Position numbers and translations under genes: made by a program. Of a stretch of DNA of 56,578 nucleotides, positions 8,923-19,811 are shown one piece after another; the stretch's first letter is position 1; every line of letters starts with the position of its first letter. The notes under the pieces are model-generated. The model saw only the letters and a list, made by a program, of their open reading frames with translations, was not told the DNA's origin and did no database searches. Location of the stretch: the NCBI GenBank assembly GCA_024102725.1, contig JAGFJL010000132.1, positions 1 through 56,578 of the forward strand, written 5' to 3'. This DNA comes from Nitrococcus mobilis (lineage in GTDB: Bacteria > Pseudomonadota > Gammaproteobacteria > Nitrococcales > Nitrococcaceae).

Positions 8923-11900
8923 ATGCTGATGCCGATGAGCCTGGAAGCCGCCCTCGCCCACCATGGCCTTACCTTTACCGAGTTGCAGACAGCCGCTGGC
9001 TTGGCGCGCTTGGATACAGCCTTTCGCGATTATCTTGGCAAGATTTCTCAACCGCTGGCCCAACAGCTCACCATGTATCGCCGCCGCCGCGCCGATGATC
9101 CGGTCGCGACCAGCGCGTTGTTGCTTGCCCTCGCCCCGCATCTGGAACGCTTCATCGCCGAGCTCTTCGGTATTACCAACGCGGCCGAACAAGCACAAGC
9201 CGCGCTTCGCAGCCATGATGCGGTAATGGCGTTCAAGCAAGAGTTCGTCATCAAACGAGTCAAGAAACTCCGCCAGCCCGTCACGGATACCTTTCAAAGC
9301 CTGGATCGCTGGTTGGATAGCCGGATTGTTCCTGCGCTCGACCGGGAAAATGCTGTGGCCGAATACGCGATGGGGCTACTCCAGGATCCGGTGCTCAATG
9401 CGGCTTCAATCGAACGGGTGACCCACTGGTGCAAGCTCGCGCGCACCGACCCCAAGGCTCGAGCCGCACTGGCTGGTTGGGTCAGCTTCGCCCTGCCCGA
9501 ACGCTTGGATCACGCGCGGCTGGTTCCGTTGCAGAGGGTGGACGCCCACGGCGCGGTACGCCTACAAGCCCCTCCCATACGCTGGCGCCGACGCGACGGC
9601 TTTGAGCTCACCGATGCGCGGATGGATGCCCGCGGCGTGCAGGGCGAGGTCCATTATTGCGTTTACTGCCATGAGCACAACGGCGATTTCTGCTCCAAGG
9701 GCTTTCCGGAGAAAAAAGACCACCCTGAACTCGAGTTCAAAGCCGATCCCCTGGGGGTGACACTCACCGGCTGCCCGCTCGAGGAGAAGATTTCCGAGAT
9801 GCACGTACTCAAGCGGGCCGGCCAGACGATCGCCGCATTGGCGATGGCCATGGTGGATAACCCTATGGTGCCAGCGACCGGCCATCGCATCTGCAATGAC
9901 TGCATGAAAAGCTGCATCTACCAGAAGCAGAGCCCGGTCAATATCCCTCAGATCGAAACCCGCGTCCTGACGGACGTCCTGGAGCTTCCGTGGGGCGTGG
10001 AGATCTATCATCTGCTCACGCGCTGGAATCCGCTGCGCCGGGAGCAATACCTCCAGCAGCCGGACAACGGTCGGCGTATCCTAGTGGCCGGCATGGGACC
10101 GGCCGGCTTTACCATGGCCCACCACCTCACCATGGAAGGATGCGCGGTAGTGGGCATCGACGGCCTGAAAATCGAGCCGTTGCCACGCACAATCCTGGAA
10201 AATCCCGTGGAACGCTGGGAGGATTTGAAGGAGCCTCTCGACGAGCGCATCCTGCTCGGTTTCGGTGGTGTGGCCGAATACGGCATCACCGTGCGTTGGG
10301 ATAAGAATTTCCTGAAGCTGATCTACCTGTCGTTGGCACGCCGAACCAATTTTCGAGTCTACGGAGGCGTCCGCCTGGGCGGAACCATTACTCTGGAGGA
10401 TGCCTGGAGGCTCGGCTTCGATCATGTCTGCAACGCCACCGGCGCAGGTCTGCCGCGGGTCATCCACATGCGCAACAGCCTGGCGCGAGGCATGCGCCAA
10501 GCCAGCGATTTCCTCATGGCGCTGCAGCTCACCGGAGCCGCCAAGGTATCCAGTCTCGCCAATCTCCAGGTCCGGCTGCCTGCCGTAGTCATCGGTGGCG
10601 GGCTTACCGGAATCGATACGGCAACCGAAGTCCAAGCTTATTACATCAAACAGGTGGAAAAGATTCTCGGACGCTATGAAGTGCTCGTCTCCGAATTCGG
10701 CGTTGAGTCCGTCATCACCGGACTCAACGCCGAAGACCGTGCAACGCTAGCCGAGTTTCTCGAACACGGGGCGGCGGTACGAGCCGAGCGCGAACGGGCG
10801 GCGGCCACCGCTGAGGCCCCGGACTTCAGCGCGCTGCTGCGCCAATGGGGTGGTGTGACCGTTACGTATCGTAAGGGACTCAACGCCTCGCCGGCCTATA
10901 TCCGCAATCATGAGGAAGTAGCCAAGGCGACCGAGGAAGGCCTGTTCTACACCGAAGGCCTCGAGCCGCTCTACGTCGAAGTAGACGACTTTGACCACGT
11001 CAAAAGCCTGGTGTGTCGCCGTATGAAACGCGAGGAAGGTCGCTGGCTGGCAACCCGAGAGGAGGTGAGCTTGCCGGCTCGGTCGATTTTCGTCGCCGCC
11101 GGGACGGTTCCCAATACCCTTTATGAGCGTGAATATCCCGGCACCTTTGCGCTCGACGGCACCCACTTCTTGCCCCATATCGCCCATCCTAATGGGGTCC
11201 AGCCGGTGGGCTTGGCAAGCCACTGCAAATCACCGGAGTTCGGCCCGTTCACATCGTACAGTCAAAACGGCCGGCGGGTGACCTTCCTTGGGGATACCCA
11301 TCCGGCCTTCCATGGCAGCGTGGTGAAAGCAATCGCCTCGGCAAAGCGCAGCTACCCGCAAGTGCTCGATGCCATTCACGAGCGACCGGCTACGAGCACA
11401 GCCGAGGCTTTCCTGACACGAATGGATCAGCTGTTGGTCGCCCGAGTAGTCGAGGTCAAACAACTCAACCCGGCGCTGGTCGAGCTTTGGGTTCACGCCC
11501 CCTTGGCGGCGCGCAATTTCCGACCGGGTCAATTCTTTCGCCTGCAGACATTCGAATCGAACAGCCCCGTCGTGGCCGGCACCCGGTTGCAGATACCGCT
11601 GCTCACGGTAAGCGGCACGGGTGTTAGAGGCGATATGATCCGACTCATTGTCCTGCAGTGGGGTGTTGCGGCACGCCTGGCCGGACGCTTACAGGTAGAT
11701 ACGCCGCTGATCCTGATGGGTCCCACAGGTGCGCCAACCGATATACCCCGGCAGAAGACCATTCTGGTGGTGGCGGGCCGCTGGGGAGCCGCAGTGATGC
11801 TTGATATCGGCGCGGCCTTGCGAGCCGCCGGTAACCGAGTGCTCTACGTCGCCGCATTCGGCAGCGCCGCGGAGGTGGATCATCAGGATGAGTTGGAGGC

Positions 11901-12408
11901 CGGTGCCGACCAGATCATCTGGTGCACGGCCAGGGAACCGGAGATTCGCCCTCGCCGCACCCAAGACAGCAGCGTCATCGCTACGGATATGACCGAGGTA
12001 GTGCGCCGCTATGGGGATGGCGAGATCCGCCCTGCAAGCAGCGCGGCGATCGCGCTGTACACGGTGGACCGAATCATGGTAATGGGCGGTACAGGGCTGC
12101 TGACCGGCTTCCAAAACGCACTCAAGGACACATTGAAGCCTTACTTCCAACCGAACGTGGAGGCCTTCGGCACGGTTGGCAGCCCGATGCAGTGCATGCT
12201 CAAAGGCGTCTGCGCCCAATGCTTACAGTGGCAGATCGACCCGGACAACGGCGAGCGCACCCGCCCGGTTTTCTCTTGCGCCGGTCAAGATCAACCGCTG
12301 TCCTGGATCGACCTCGACAATCTCGCCGCGCGCCAGCAGCAGAATCGACTCTCCGATCGGCTAGCCGGGCTATGGCTCGACTACGTACTGCGCCGAGCAG
12401 GTATCTGA
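8923..12408 (+). CDS. Fused FAD / iron-sulfur oxidoreductase, GltD-like plus NfnA/PyrK-like
   Basis: A 1161-residue soluble protein. Residues 1-230 are an unrecognised helical region. Residues 246-330 carry a cysteine-rich domain (CVYCHEHNGDFC, GCPLEEKI, CNDCMKSC) like the 4Fe-4S domain of glutamate synthase small subunit GltD and NfnB. A Rossmann FAD site ILVAGMGPAGF follows at about 387, and an NAD(P)-site region VVIGGGLTGIDTATE near 545. From about 830 comes a ferredoxin-reductase fold (FRPGQFFRLQTF) ending with cysteines 1091, 1097, 1100 and 1119, the 2Fe-2S pattern of PyrK/NfnA. It should move electrons between NAD(P)H and another carrier. The combination equals NfnB and NfnA fused in one chain. 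It is convergent with the RuBisCO block; a role in supplying reductant is inference. The exact donor and acceptor are unknown. Confidence 0.8.
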   Translation: MLMPMSLEAALAHHGLTFTELQTAAGLARLDTAFRDYLGKISQPLAQQLTMYRRRRADDPVATSALLLALAPHLERFIAELFGITNAAEQAQAALRSHDAVMAFKQEFVIKRVKKLRQPVTDTFQSLDRWLDSRIVPALDRENAVAEYAMGLLQDPVLNAASIERVTHWCKLARTDPKARAALAGWVSFALPERLDHARLVPLQRVDAHGAVRLQAPPIRWRRRDGFELTDARMDARGVQGEVHYCVYCHEHNGDFCSKGFPEKKDHPELEFKADPLGVTLTGCPLEEKISEMHVLKRAGQTIAALAMAMVDNPMVPATGHRICNDCMKSCIYQKQSPVNIPQIETRVLTDVLELPWGVEIYHLLTRWNPLRREQYLQQPDNGRRILVAGMGPAGFTMAHHLTMEGCAVVGIDGLKIEPLPRTILENPVERWEDLKEPLDERILLGFGGVAEYGITVRWDKNFLKLIYLSLARRTNFRVYGGVRLGGTITLEDAWRLGFDHVCNATGAGLPRVIHMRNSLARGMRQASDFLMALQLTGAAKVSSLANLQVRLPAVVIGGGLTGIDTATEVQAYYIKQVEKILGRYEVLVSEFGVESVITGLNAEDRATLAEFLEHGAAVRAERERAAATAEAPDFSALLRQWGGVTVTYRKGLNASPAYIRNHEEVAKATEEGLFYTEGLEPLYVEVDDFDHVKSLVCRRMKREEGRWLATREEVSLPARSIFVAAGTVPNTLYEREYPGTFALDGTHFLPHIAHPNGVQPVGLASHCKSPEFGPFTSYSQNGRRVTFLGDTHPAFHGSVVKAIASAKRSYPQVLDAIHERPATSTAEAFLTRMDQLLVARVVEVKQLNPALVELWVHAPLAARNFRPGQFFRLQTFESNSPVVAGTRLQIPLLTVSGTGVRGDMIRLIVLQWGVAARLAGRLQVDTPLILMGPTGAPTDIPRQKTILVVAGRWGAAVMLDIGAALRAAGNRVLYVAAFGSAAEVDHQDELEAGADQIIWCTAREPEIRPRRTQDSSVIATDMTEVVRRYGDGEIRPASSAAIALYTVDRIMVMGGTGLLTGFQNALKDTLKPYFQPNVEAFGTVGSPMQCMLKGVCAQCLQWQIDPDNGERTRPVFSCAGQDQPLSWIDLDNLAARQQQNRLSDRLAGLWLDYVLRRAGI

Positions 12409-12422
12409 GCGCAGAACCAGAC

Positions 12423-12450
12423 GCGGCGGCCATTTGGCCGCCGCTTTTAT
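12423..12450 (+). terminator. Intrinsic terminator of the fused oxidoreductase gene
   Basis: A perfect nine-base stem GCGGCGGCC / GGCCGCCGC with an ATTT loop is followed directly by TTTTAT, 14 bases after the stop codon. The following 260 bases up to the end of cbbX show no supported gene. Confidence 0.9.
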
Positions 12451-12709
12451 TACCCGGCTTCTCAAGTGCTTCGACTAAAGACAAGCAGGATGGCAGGCAT
12501 TACAGAATCCATGCGGAACTTCCGGCTTGCTCGTTTGCACCGCGGCAATCAACTTTTGTATCGATCTGTTGTTGCAACCTCTAAGCCGCCCTTGTTTGAT
12601 ATGAGGGCTCAGCGCAGTCGAGCCCCGCCGTGCATGAGACAGGGGCGGGCGGAATCAATCTTCCCGATCGGCCTTGGCACTCGTCCAACCAGCTGGTAGA
12701 TCGCTTTAC

Positions 12710-13639
12710 TCAATCCTCCTGAAAAACACGGCTCGCAAGAATATCCTCGGCCTCGATGGTCATCAGCTCATTGGAGCTAAGTGCTCCACCTTTGGCGAAG
12801 AGCCGATTGGCATGGCGCAGCCGAGCCCGGTCGAGACCATTGCGCACAGAGCGCGCATTGGCGAAGTGCTCTTGCTTCATTCGCCGCTCGATGTACTCGG
12901 CGAATGCCTGCTCGGCGGCCTCGCTGAACCGGTAATTCTGTTCGGCAAGCATGAGCTTGGAAATAGCGACCAGCTCCTGCGCGCTGTAGTCTGGGAAATC
13001 AATATGATGAGCGATACGTGAGCGGATACCGGGGTTGCTTTGAAAGAAAGTCGCCATCCGCTCCTTGTAGCCCGCAAGAATCACGACCAAGTCTTCGCGA
13101 TTCTCCTCCATCACCTGCAGCAGAATTTCGATGGTCTCTTGACCGTAGTCCCGCTCGTTCTCGGGTCGATAGAGGTAGTAGGCCTCATCAATGAACAGCA
13201 CGCCGCCCATCGCGCGTTTGATGACCTCTTTGGTCTTCGGCGCGGTATGCCCGATGTACTGCCCGACCAAATCATCTCGGGTGACCGACACCAGGTGGCC
13301 CTTGCGCACGTAGCCGAGCCGATGCAGGATTTCAGCCATCCGAAAGGCAACCGTGGTCTTGCCGGTCCCCGGGTTGCCGGTGAAGCTCATGTGCAAAGTA
13401 GGGGCACCGGTAACAAGATTATGTTTCGCCCGTAACCGGTCCACGAGAAGCAAAGCCGCGATCTCGCGAATGCGGGTCTTGACCGGCTTGAGGCCCACCA
13501 GATCGCGATCGAGCTGATCGAGGACCTCTTGGACGTTGGAGGCACGGACCTCTTCCTCGAGACTAGCCTCGTTGCTCTGCTCTGCAACATTGCGCTCGGC
13601 ATCATCCGTCATGATCGTTCCTGCTCCTGTTGCTGACAT
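12710..13639 (-). CDS. cbbX: Red-type RuBisCO activase CbbX (AAA+ ATPase)
   Basis: A 309-residue AAA+ protein that remodels inhibited red-type RuBisCO by pulling on the large-subunit C-terminus, releasing tight-binding sugar phosphates. It has Walker A ([11 protein letters not shown]), Walker B ([12 protein letters not shown]), the [20 protein letters not shown] pore-loop and sensor region typical of CbbX, and the C-terminal helical lid ([20 protein letters not shown]). The ATG at 13639 has GGAGA six bases upstream. It is the last gene of cbbL-cbbS-cbbX, 312 bases after cbbS, and that gap holds a long hairpin. CbbX is found only with red-type RuBisCO, agreeing with the type of CbbL here. Confidence 0.96.
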   Translation of the reverse strand: MSATGAGTIMTDDAERNVAEQSNEASLEEEVRASNVQEVLDQLDRDLVGLKPVKTRIREIAALLLVDRLRAKHNLVTGAPTLHMSFTGNPGTGKTTVAFRMAEILHRLGYVRKGHLVSVTRDDLVGQYIGHTAPKTKEVIKRAMGGVLFIDEAYYLYRPENERDYGQETIEILLQVMEENREDLVVILAGYKERMATFFQSNPGIRSRIAHHIDFPDYSAQELVAISKLMLAEQNYRFSEAAEQAFAEYIERRMKQEHFANARSVRNGLDRARLRHANRLFAKGGALSSNELMTIEAEDILASRVFQED

Positions 13640-13826
13640 CGCATTCTCCGATTTTAGTTGAGAACCGACTCGTCCGATGGAAAATCTCGGACACTCGGGT
13701 CAGACACAACATGCGCGCTCGCTGGAAAAATGGGTGGTTTCGGTAGAGCCTCGAATCGAGCGGTAGCGGCGCGGCAAAAATTTTCGCGCGATGCGCGCCG
13801 CCGCACGCAATAAACCAGGTAGCCCT

Positions 13827-13874
13827 ACTCCCTTGCCCGAATTAAACCAAAGCAAAATACCAGGGCAAGGGAGT
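13827..13874 (-). other. Hairpin between cbbS and cbbX
   Basis: ACTCCCTTGCCC and GGGCAAGGGAGT form a perfect 12-base stem around a 24-base A-rich loop, in the 312-base gap between the cbbS stop and the cbbX start. No U-tract follows on the minus strand, so an mRNA-stability or processing element is more likely than a terminator. It may keep CbbX levels below those of CbbLS. The rest of the gap holds no gene. Confidence 0.55.
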
Positions 13875-13951
13875 GGACCACGGCCATTTCAAGGCGGGGA
13901 ACACGCCCTGCGATCACGGCTGGGCGTGGTCATTCCCCCGCAAAAACGGCC

Positions 13952-14371
13952 TTACTGGTAACGGTCACCCGCCGGCTTGTCCGTGGCATAGCTATGGATC
14001 GTGTAGCGTATCGCCCGACTATCCACCTCTTGCCGATCGAGCCGGAAACCAGGCTCCTCCTTGGGCCGGTTGACGATGAACGACATGCGCGGCGTCTCCC
14101 AACCACGACTGTTGTCAAAAGCCGTCACCCGGATGTAATGATTCGGATAGGCCTTACGGCAGTTGTTTACTTCCAGCAAAGCACCGGCCGGGTCGCGCAG
14201 ATCGAACATCGGCAGATCCCACATCTCCCAATAAGTATTGCGGGGATGAGGGTCGTCGGTGAACTCGACGTTCACGGCCCAACCGTTTTGCACGGCATAC
14301 TCAATCTGAGCCTTGATCTGATCGTCGCTCAGATCAGGCAGAAACGAGAACTGACCTTGGGTAAGTCTCAT
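13952..14371 (-). CDS. cbbS: RuBisCO small subunit, red type
   Basis: A 139-residue small subunit that caps the large-subunit octamer. It begins [19 protein letters not shown], the red-type N-terminus, and contains [16 protein letters not shown] and [18 protein letters not shown], both diagnostic of form IC/ID small subunits. The extended C-terminal region (from about residue 108, [19 protein letters not shown]) corresponds to the beta-hairpin that red-type small subunits use to line the central channel. It follows cbbL after 17 bases, so the two are co-transcribed. Confidence 0.97.
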   Translation of the reverse strand: MRLTQGQFSFLPDLSDDQIKAQIEYAVQNGWAVNVEFTDDPHPRNTYWEMWDLPMFDLRDPAGALLEVNNCRKAYPNHYIRVTAFDNSRGWETPRMSFIVNRPKEEPGFRLDRQEVDSRAIRYTIHSYATDKPAGDRYQ

Positions 14372-14388
14372 GAGATGGTCTCCTCGCG

Positions 14389-15976
<1,588 letters not shown>

Positions 15977-15981
<5 letters not shown>

Positions 15982-16924
15982 CATTTACACCCTCACCGGC
16001 TTGCTCGCAACCCACTCCGTAGCGCCGCCCCCAGACACGCGGCGCCCGTTCCAAAACATAATCCTTGAATGTTCCGGCAATGGGCGAGAGCCGCTTGCCC
16101 TGATGATGGACCACATACCACCGGCGCACGATCGGGAAGGATTGCACGTCCAAGATGGCAAGCTGCCCACCGGCCACCTCGAGCTCTAGCGTATGCACCG
16201 AGACGATCCCAAGACCCAGCCCCGCCATCACCGCCCATTTGATCGCCTCGTTGCTCGTCATCTGCATTGTCGTGCGCAGCACCACCTTCTGCTCGGCAAA
16301 AAACTTCTCCATGGCGCGGCGCGTGCCCGAGGCCTCTTCACGAACGACGAACGGTTCTTTCACAAGTTCCGCGAGCGGAATTTGCCGTCGTTGCGTAAGC
16401 GGATGCCCGGGTGAGGCAATCACCACGAGCGGATTGTCCATGAATGACTCCCCTATCAGCTCCAGCTCCGCGGGCGGGCGGCCCATGATGACAATATCCG
16501 TCTCGTTGGCATCCAGCCGCGCGAGCAGAGTCTGCCGATTGGTAATCTCCAGACTCAGCGTAATGCCCTCGTGAAGATGACAAAAATCAGCCAGCAGTCG
16601 GGTCGCGAAGAACCCGGCGGTACTAGCGACCGATACGGCCAGCCGGCCCCGACCCAATCCTTTAAGCTCGGCAAAGGCCTCCTCCGCCTCGAGCAATTGC
16701 CGCCCAATGGCTTTACTATGGCGGTGCAGCTCCCGCCCGGCTTCCGTTAAAAAGATCCGCTTACCCAGCTGTTCGAACAGCGGCAGCCCGATCTTGTCTT
16801 CAAGCTGCCGAATCTGTATGGAAACCGCCGGCTGAGTCAGATGAAGCTCTTCCGAGGCACGTGTGTAGCTGAGATTGCGTGCGACGGCTTCGAACACCTT
16901 GAGCTGGCGCAGTGTGACATGCAT
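15977..16924 (-). CDS. cbbR: LysR-type regulator CbbR
   Basis: A 315-residue LysR-family transcription factor. The N-terminal winged helix-turn-helix reads VTLRQLKVFEAVARNLSYTR and then SEELHLTQPAVSIQIRQLED, close to known CbbR/CbbO regulators. The effector domain starts near residue 90 (GRGRLAVSVASTAGFFATRL) and contains NRQTLLARLDANETDIVIMG. CbbR activates cbb operons in response to intermediates that signal the need for CO2 fixation. Here it lies immediately upstream of cbbL on the same strand, whereas cbbR is more often divergent from its target; read-through into cbbL is therefore possible. Confidence 0.93.
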
Positions 16925-17020
16925 AAGCCGTACTCTCCGGCGATACCATTACGCTTCAATGTCCCGCCCCAGCGGGCGCGCTCCTAAGCTTGGGAGTTAC
17001 CATAGGACTCATCGGTGATC

Positions 17021-17479
17021 CTATTTAGAGAAATCCTGAGGAGCCGAGGCGCTTGCCATCACGACCAGCAGACTGCAGTCCAAAGCATCGAGCAACGAAC
17101 GACCCAGCGAGCCACGCCACCAGCGAGCGAGCGGGCCGCAGCGCCGATGCCCAACCACGACCAGATCCGCTGCGACATCTCGGGAAATACGGCTGATCTG
17201 CTCCGCCGGGTCGCCGATTCCGAGTCGTCCCTCGGCTTGTAACCCGCGATCGCGCAAGATTCCGACCCCCGTCTCGATCACGCGGCGGACTTCCTCCTCG
17301 CCCTGCTCCAGCACCTCCGCCGGATAGACTCCCTCCACCAAGGCAATCCCTGCGGGGGGCTGCAGAACCGCTACAAGATAAGTCCGCGCCGAGCAGTGCA
17401 CGGCGAGGTCGGCCCCTTCCCGCAAGGCCACCCGTCCCTCCACACTGCCATCGAAGGCCAAGACGATCGACTGGTACAT
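17021..17479 (-). CDS. Universal stress protein (UspA family)
   Basis: A 152-residue UspA-type protein starting MYQSIVLAFDGSVEGRVALR, the standard first strand and loop. The nucleotide-binding motif appears as LVVVGHRRCGPLARWWRGSL, close to the GxxG-9x-G(S/T) pattern though with a bulky insertion-free variant, followed by LGRSLLDALDCSLLVVMAS. The frame is open further upstream to 17590, but the family start is at 17479, so the shorter form is given. It lies 96 bases upstream of cbbR on the same strand, and the linkage to CO2 fixation is only positional. Confidence 0.85.
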   Translation of the reverse strand: MYQSIVLAFDGSVEGRVALREGADLAVHCSARTYLVAVLQPPAGIALVEGVYPAEVLEQGEEEVRRVIETGVGILRDRGLQAEGRLGIGDPAEQISRISRDVAADLVVVGHRRCGPLARWWRGSLGRSLLDALDCSLLVVMASASAPQDFSK

Positions 17480-17603
17480 CAGCTGCCCCGCTCGCCGCAC
17501 TGCCCCTACCCAGCAAACTATCGCGCAAGCGGGCGCGATTCCAGTGCGATCCGCCACCGCTTGGGCGACTTTATTGCGGCCGGCCGACAACAGGGCGTGC
17601 GAG

Positions 17604-18210
17604 TCAGATCAGCACGATCAAGCCCAGAAACACCCAGCCGGAGAGATAGAACACATCGCTGGTCGCCAACAAAAGGCCTGTTCGCTGATAACCTCAGTGA
17701 GCAGCTTGGTCGCGGCCACTTAACCGCTCAAACCGAGCTGATGGGCTTGATCGAGCCACGGCTGCGTCAGCGGATTGAATTCACTGACATGACTCGTCAA
17801 CCGATGGTCATGCAAAGAGGCGCGGAGATTGCTCAGCGTGACGCTGATCGAGGTGCCGAAACCGAGCGCCAGCAGTCGCAGGAAATTGAACACGCCCGAG
17901 GCGCTCACCACCTCCGATACCGGCAAGCGCGAAAACGCAAGCGTAATCACTGGAATGCAGGACAAAGCCATACCTCCCCACAGCAAGCGGGACATGAAAA
18001 GCGGCCAGAAAACCACATTGTCATTATAGCCGCTGGCATAGAACGATACGCCGACAAAGATCGCAAAGCCGGTGGCGGCCAGAATCCGTGGATCGGCCTT
18101 GTCCGCGAGCCATCCACAAGCGAGCGGCGCACCTCCACACTAGGCCGCTCAGCACAGTATGGCCGCGATGAGGCCAATCGGTGTTATCGGTAATCCAACT
18201 GCCCAATATT
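17604..18210 (-). pseudogene. Decayed DHA2-family (EmrB-like) efflux transporter, C-terminal half
   Basis: Read leftward, the translation gives PITPIGLIAAIL, two in-frame stops, GWLADKADPRILAATGF, then VVFWPLFMSRLLWGGMALSC and SEVVSASGVFNFLRLLALGF, then a TGA-free run to HQLGLSG. After a further frameshift the next frame continues LLATSDVFYLSGWVFLGLIV to a stop at 17604. These segments align in order with the second half of 14-TM DHA2/EmrB drug exporters. The N-terminal half is missing entirely; its place is taken by the GNAT gene at 18241. Several disabling changes make this an old remnant, not a sequencing error. Confidence 0.8.
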
Positions 18211-18240
18211 TAGGGCCGGACACCGATCCGGCGACGGCGG

Positions 18241-18735
18241 TCATACCCCAAATACCGTTCGAGAGCGCGCGCATAAAAGCGTTTTTTCCATGAGAAATAG
18301 TTTAAATAAACAGCCTCGATAAACTCTTTCAAACTCCTTCGTCACGCCGAATCCCTTCCGTTTGAAAAACGGCTGTGCGGTTATGCAAACATCAGCAAAC
18401 AACCGCTTTATTCCTCCGCTGAGCGCTTCGTGTTCGATGCGTGCCAGCAGCTTCGAGCCGACCCCTTGCCTCTGCCAAAGATGATGAACATAGAAGCAAT
18501 CGATCTGTCCCGTATGCTCGAATTCAGCAAAACCGATCACCCGCCCCTTTTCCTTCACCACGAACACTCGATAATTTTTGAAACGCTTCTTCCAAAAAGC
18601 GTCGGAATAAATCTTAGGCGCCCAAGCCGCAATTTGCTCTAGGCTGTAATCATGTATATTGACCGAGTGCACCGTCTCATAATAAAGGCGAGATATTGCC
18701 GCGACATCAGCATCCTCACATTCTAAAATTTCCAT
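18241..18735 (-). CDS. GNAT-family N-acetyltransferase
   Basis: A 164-residue acetyltransferase. VIGFAEFEHTGQIDCFYVHH is strand 4, and LWQRQGVGSKLLARIEHEAL carries the acetyl-CoA-binding QRQGVGS signature, followed by KRLFADVCITAQPFFKRKGF, a usual GNAT ending. The N-terminus (EILECEDADVAAISRLYYET) fits the family's first strand and helix. The substrate is unknown. Its base composition is clearly more AT-rich than the flanking genes, as is the next gene at 18760, and it abuts a transporter remnant, which suggests that these two genes arrived by transfer. Confidence 0.88.
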   Translation of the reverse strand: MEILECEDADVAAISRLYYETVHSVNIHDYSLEQIAAWAPKIYSDAFWKKRFKNYRVFVVKEKGRVIGFAEFEHTGQIDCFYVHHLWQRQGVGSKLLARIEHEALSGGIKRLFADVCITAQPFFKRKGFGVTKEFERVYRGCLFKLFLMEKTLLCARSRTVFGV

Positions 18736-18759
18736 CTAAATTGCATTACAGCACGCTGC

Positions 18760-19320
18760 TCAGGTATTTTTTTCCATTATATGGGACGGTATACCGTCAA
18801 TGCTGAATTGATTCTTCTCTTCCCAATATTTTCTTATTCCGGTTCCGTCTTCTCCGTCTTTTCTTATAGCCCAGTCTTCCAACATATCTCTTTCACCAGC
18901 ATAATGATAATAGGGAACGCCGATCCCGCACGACGTCAATGCCATATCCACCGACAGATCGAATATTTGCCGATACCCTGGGATGGGCTTAAACAAGGCA
19001 AACAGATCCTGCCACTCCGGATCGTTCTGATGTATGACTTTTGCTTTTCCATACAGACGCAAAATCATCGGCTTACCTTCAAAAGCGCAAAACATCAGCG
19101 TCATTCGCGGATTCTCTTGAACATGGGTCGCAGTTTCATTGCCGCTGCCCGTGACATTAAGCCAAACCACCCGGTTCTTGTTAATAATGCGCAGAGTATC
19201 CAAACCCTTTGGAGAAATATTGATCCTACTGTCTGCTGTCGCCGTTCCGACAAAAAACACTTTTTGCTCATTAATGAATTTTTCCAGCCTGTCCGTTATT
19301 TCCTGATACCTTACTGCCAT
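18760..19320 (-). CDS. Pyridoxamine 5'-phosphate oxidase-like flavoprotein
   Basis: A 186-residue split-barrel protein of the PNPOx-like FMN-binding superfamily: VFFVGTATADSRINISPKGL and NRVVWLNVTGSGNETATHVQ are the FMN-contacting strands, followed by MTLMFCAFEGKPMILRLYGK. The C-terminal half (SCGIGVPYYHYAGERDMLED) is characteristic of a subgroup of uncharacterised proteins seen in bacteria and some eukaryotes. It may bind FMN, F420 or haem; the sequence does not decide. It is AT-rich relative to the window and sits 24 bases upstream of the GNAT gene, so the two probably form one small transcription unit. Confidence 0.85.
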   Translation of the reverse strand: MAVRYQEITDRLEKFINEQKVFFVGTATADSRINISPKGLDTLRIINKNRVVWLNVTGSGNETATHVQENPRMTLMFCAFEGKPMILRLYGKAKVIHQNDPEWQDLFALFKPIPGYRQIFDLSVDMALTSCGIGVPYYHYAGERDMLEDWAIRKDGEDGTGIRKYWEEKNQFSIDGIPSHIMEKNT

Positions 19321-19811
19321 TTCCGTTCTCTCATCCTGTTGCCGTTAGCGCCGGATTATTATCAGAAAGACCTATACCGCCCTACCAACCTGAATCGCCG
19401 AAGCAAGCTTTAGTTTATTCTGCCTATGCTCCGGCAACCCTCTCCTGACAAATAATCGAGGGGCGGTTATCGGATAAATAAGCTTCCTTAATGCCGTTTC
19501 CCCGCGCACCGATAGCCCCATGTCGAACAGAAAACGACGACCGGCCGTTCAAAAGCCGGTGCGACTGAAGTCCGACGCGGCCCAGCCCGGCTCGACGCGG
19601 GCGGATGGGCTGCGGCTGACCGAGCCCCGCCGCGCCCCTCGAGCGACACGAGCACTTGGCAGCGGCTGCACTATTGAGCGAGACTGCGAGCGCACCTCGC
19701 GGCACCAGCCGATAGCGTGGAATTGGTTTTTTCATTTCGGTGTATAGGCGTAGTGTGGACGAATCGGTCGCGCTCGCCACAAGCTTCTGCCCACCAGGAG
19801 ATAAATGCCCT
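19321..19811. other. Intergenic region, no supported gene
   Basis: Open frames occur on both strands (for example plus 19520-19747 and a minus-strand frame over 19424-19930), but none has recognisable domains. One is Arg/Pro-rich low complexity and the other overlaps the DUF3617 gene. It presumably holds the promoters of the flanking divergent genes. Confidence 0.5.
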
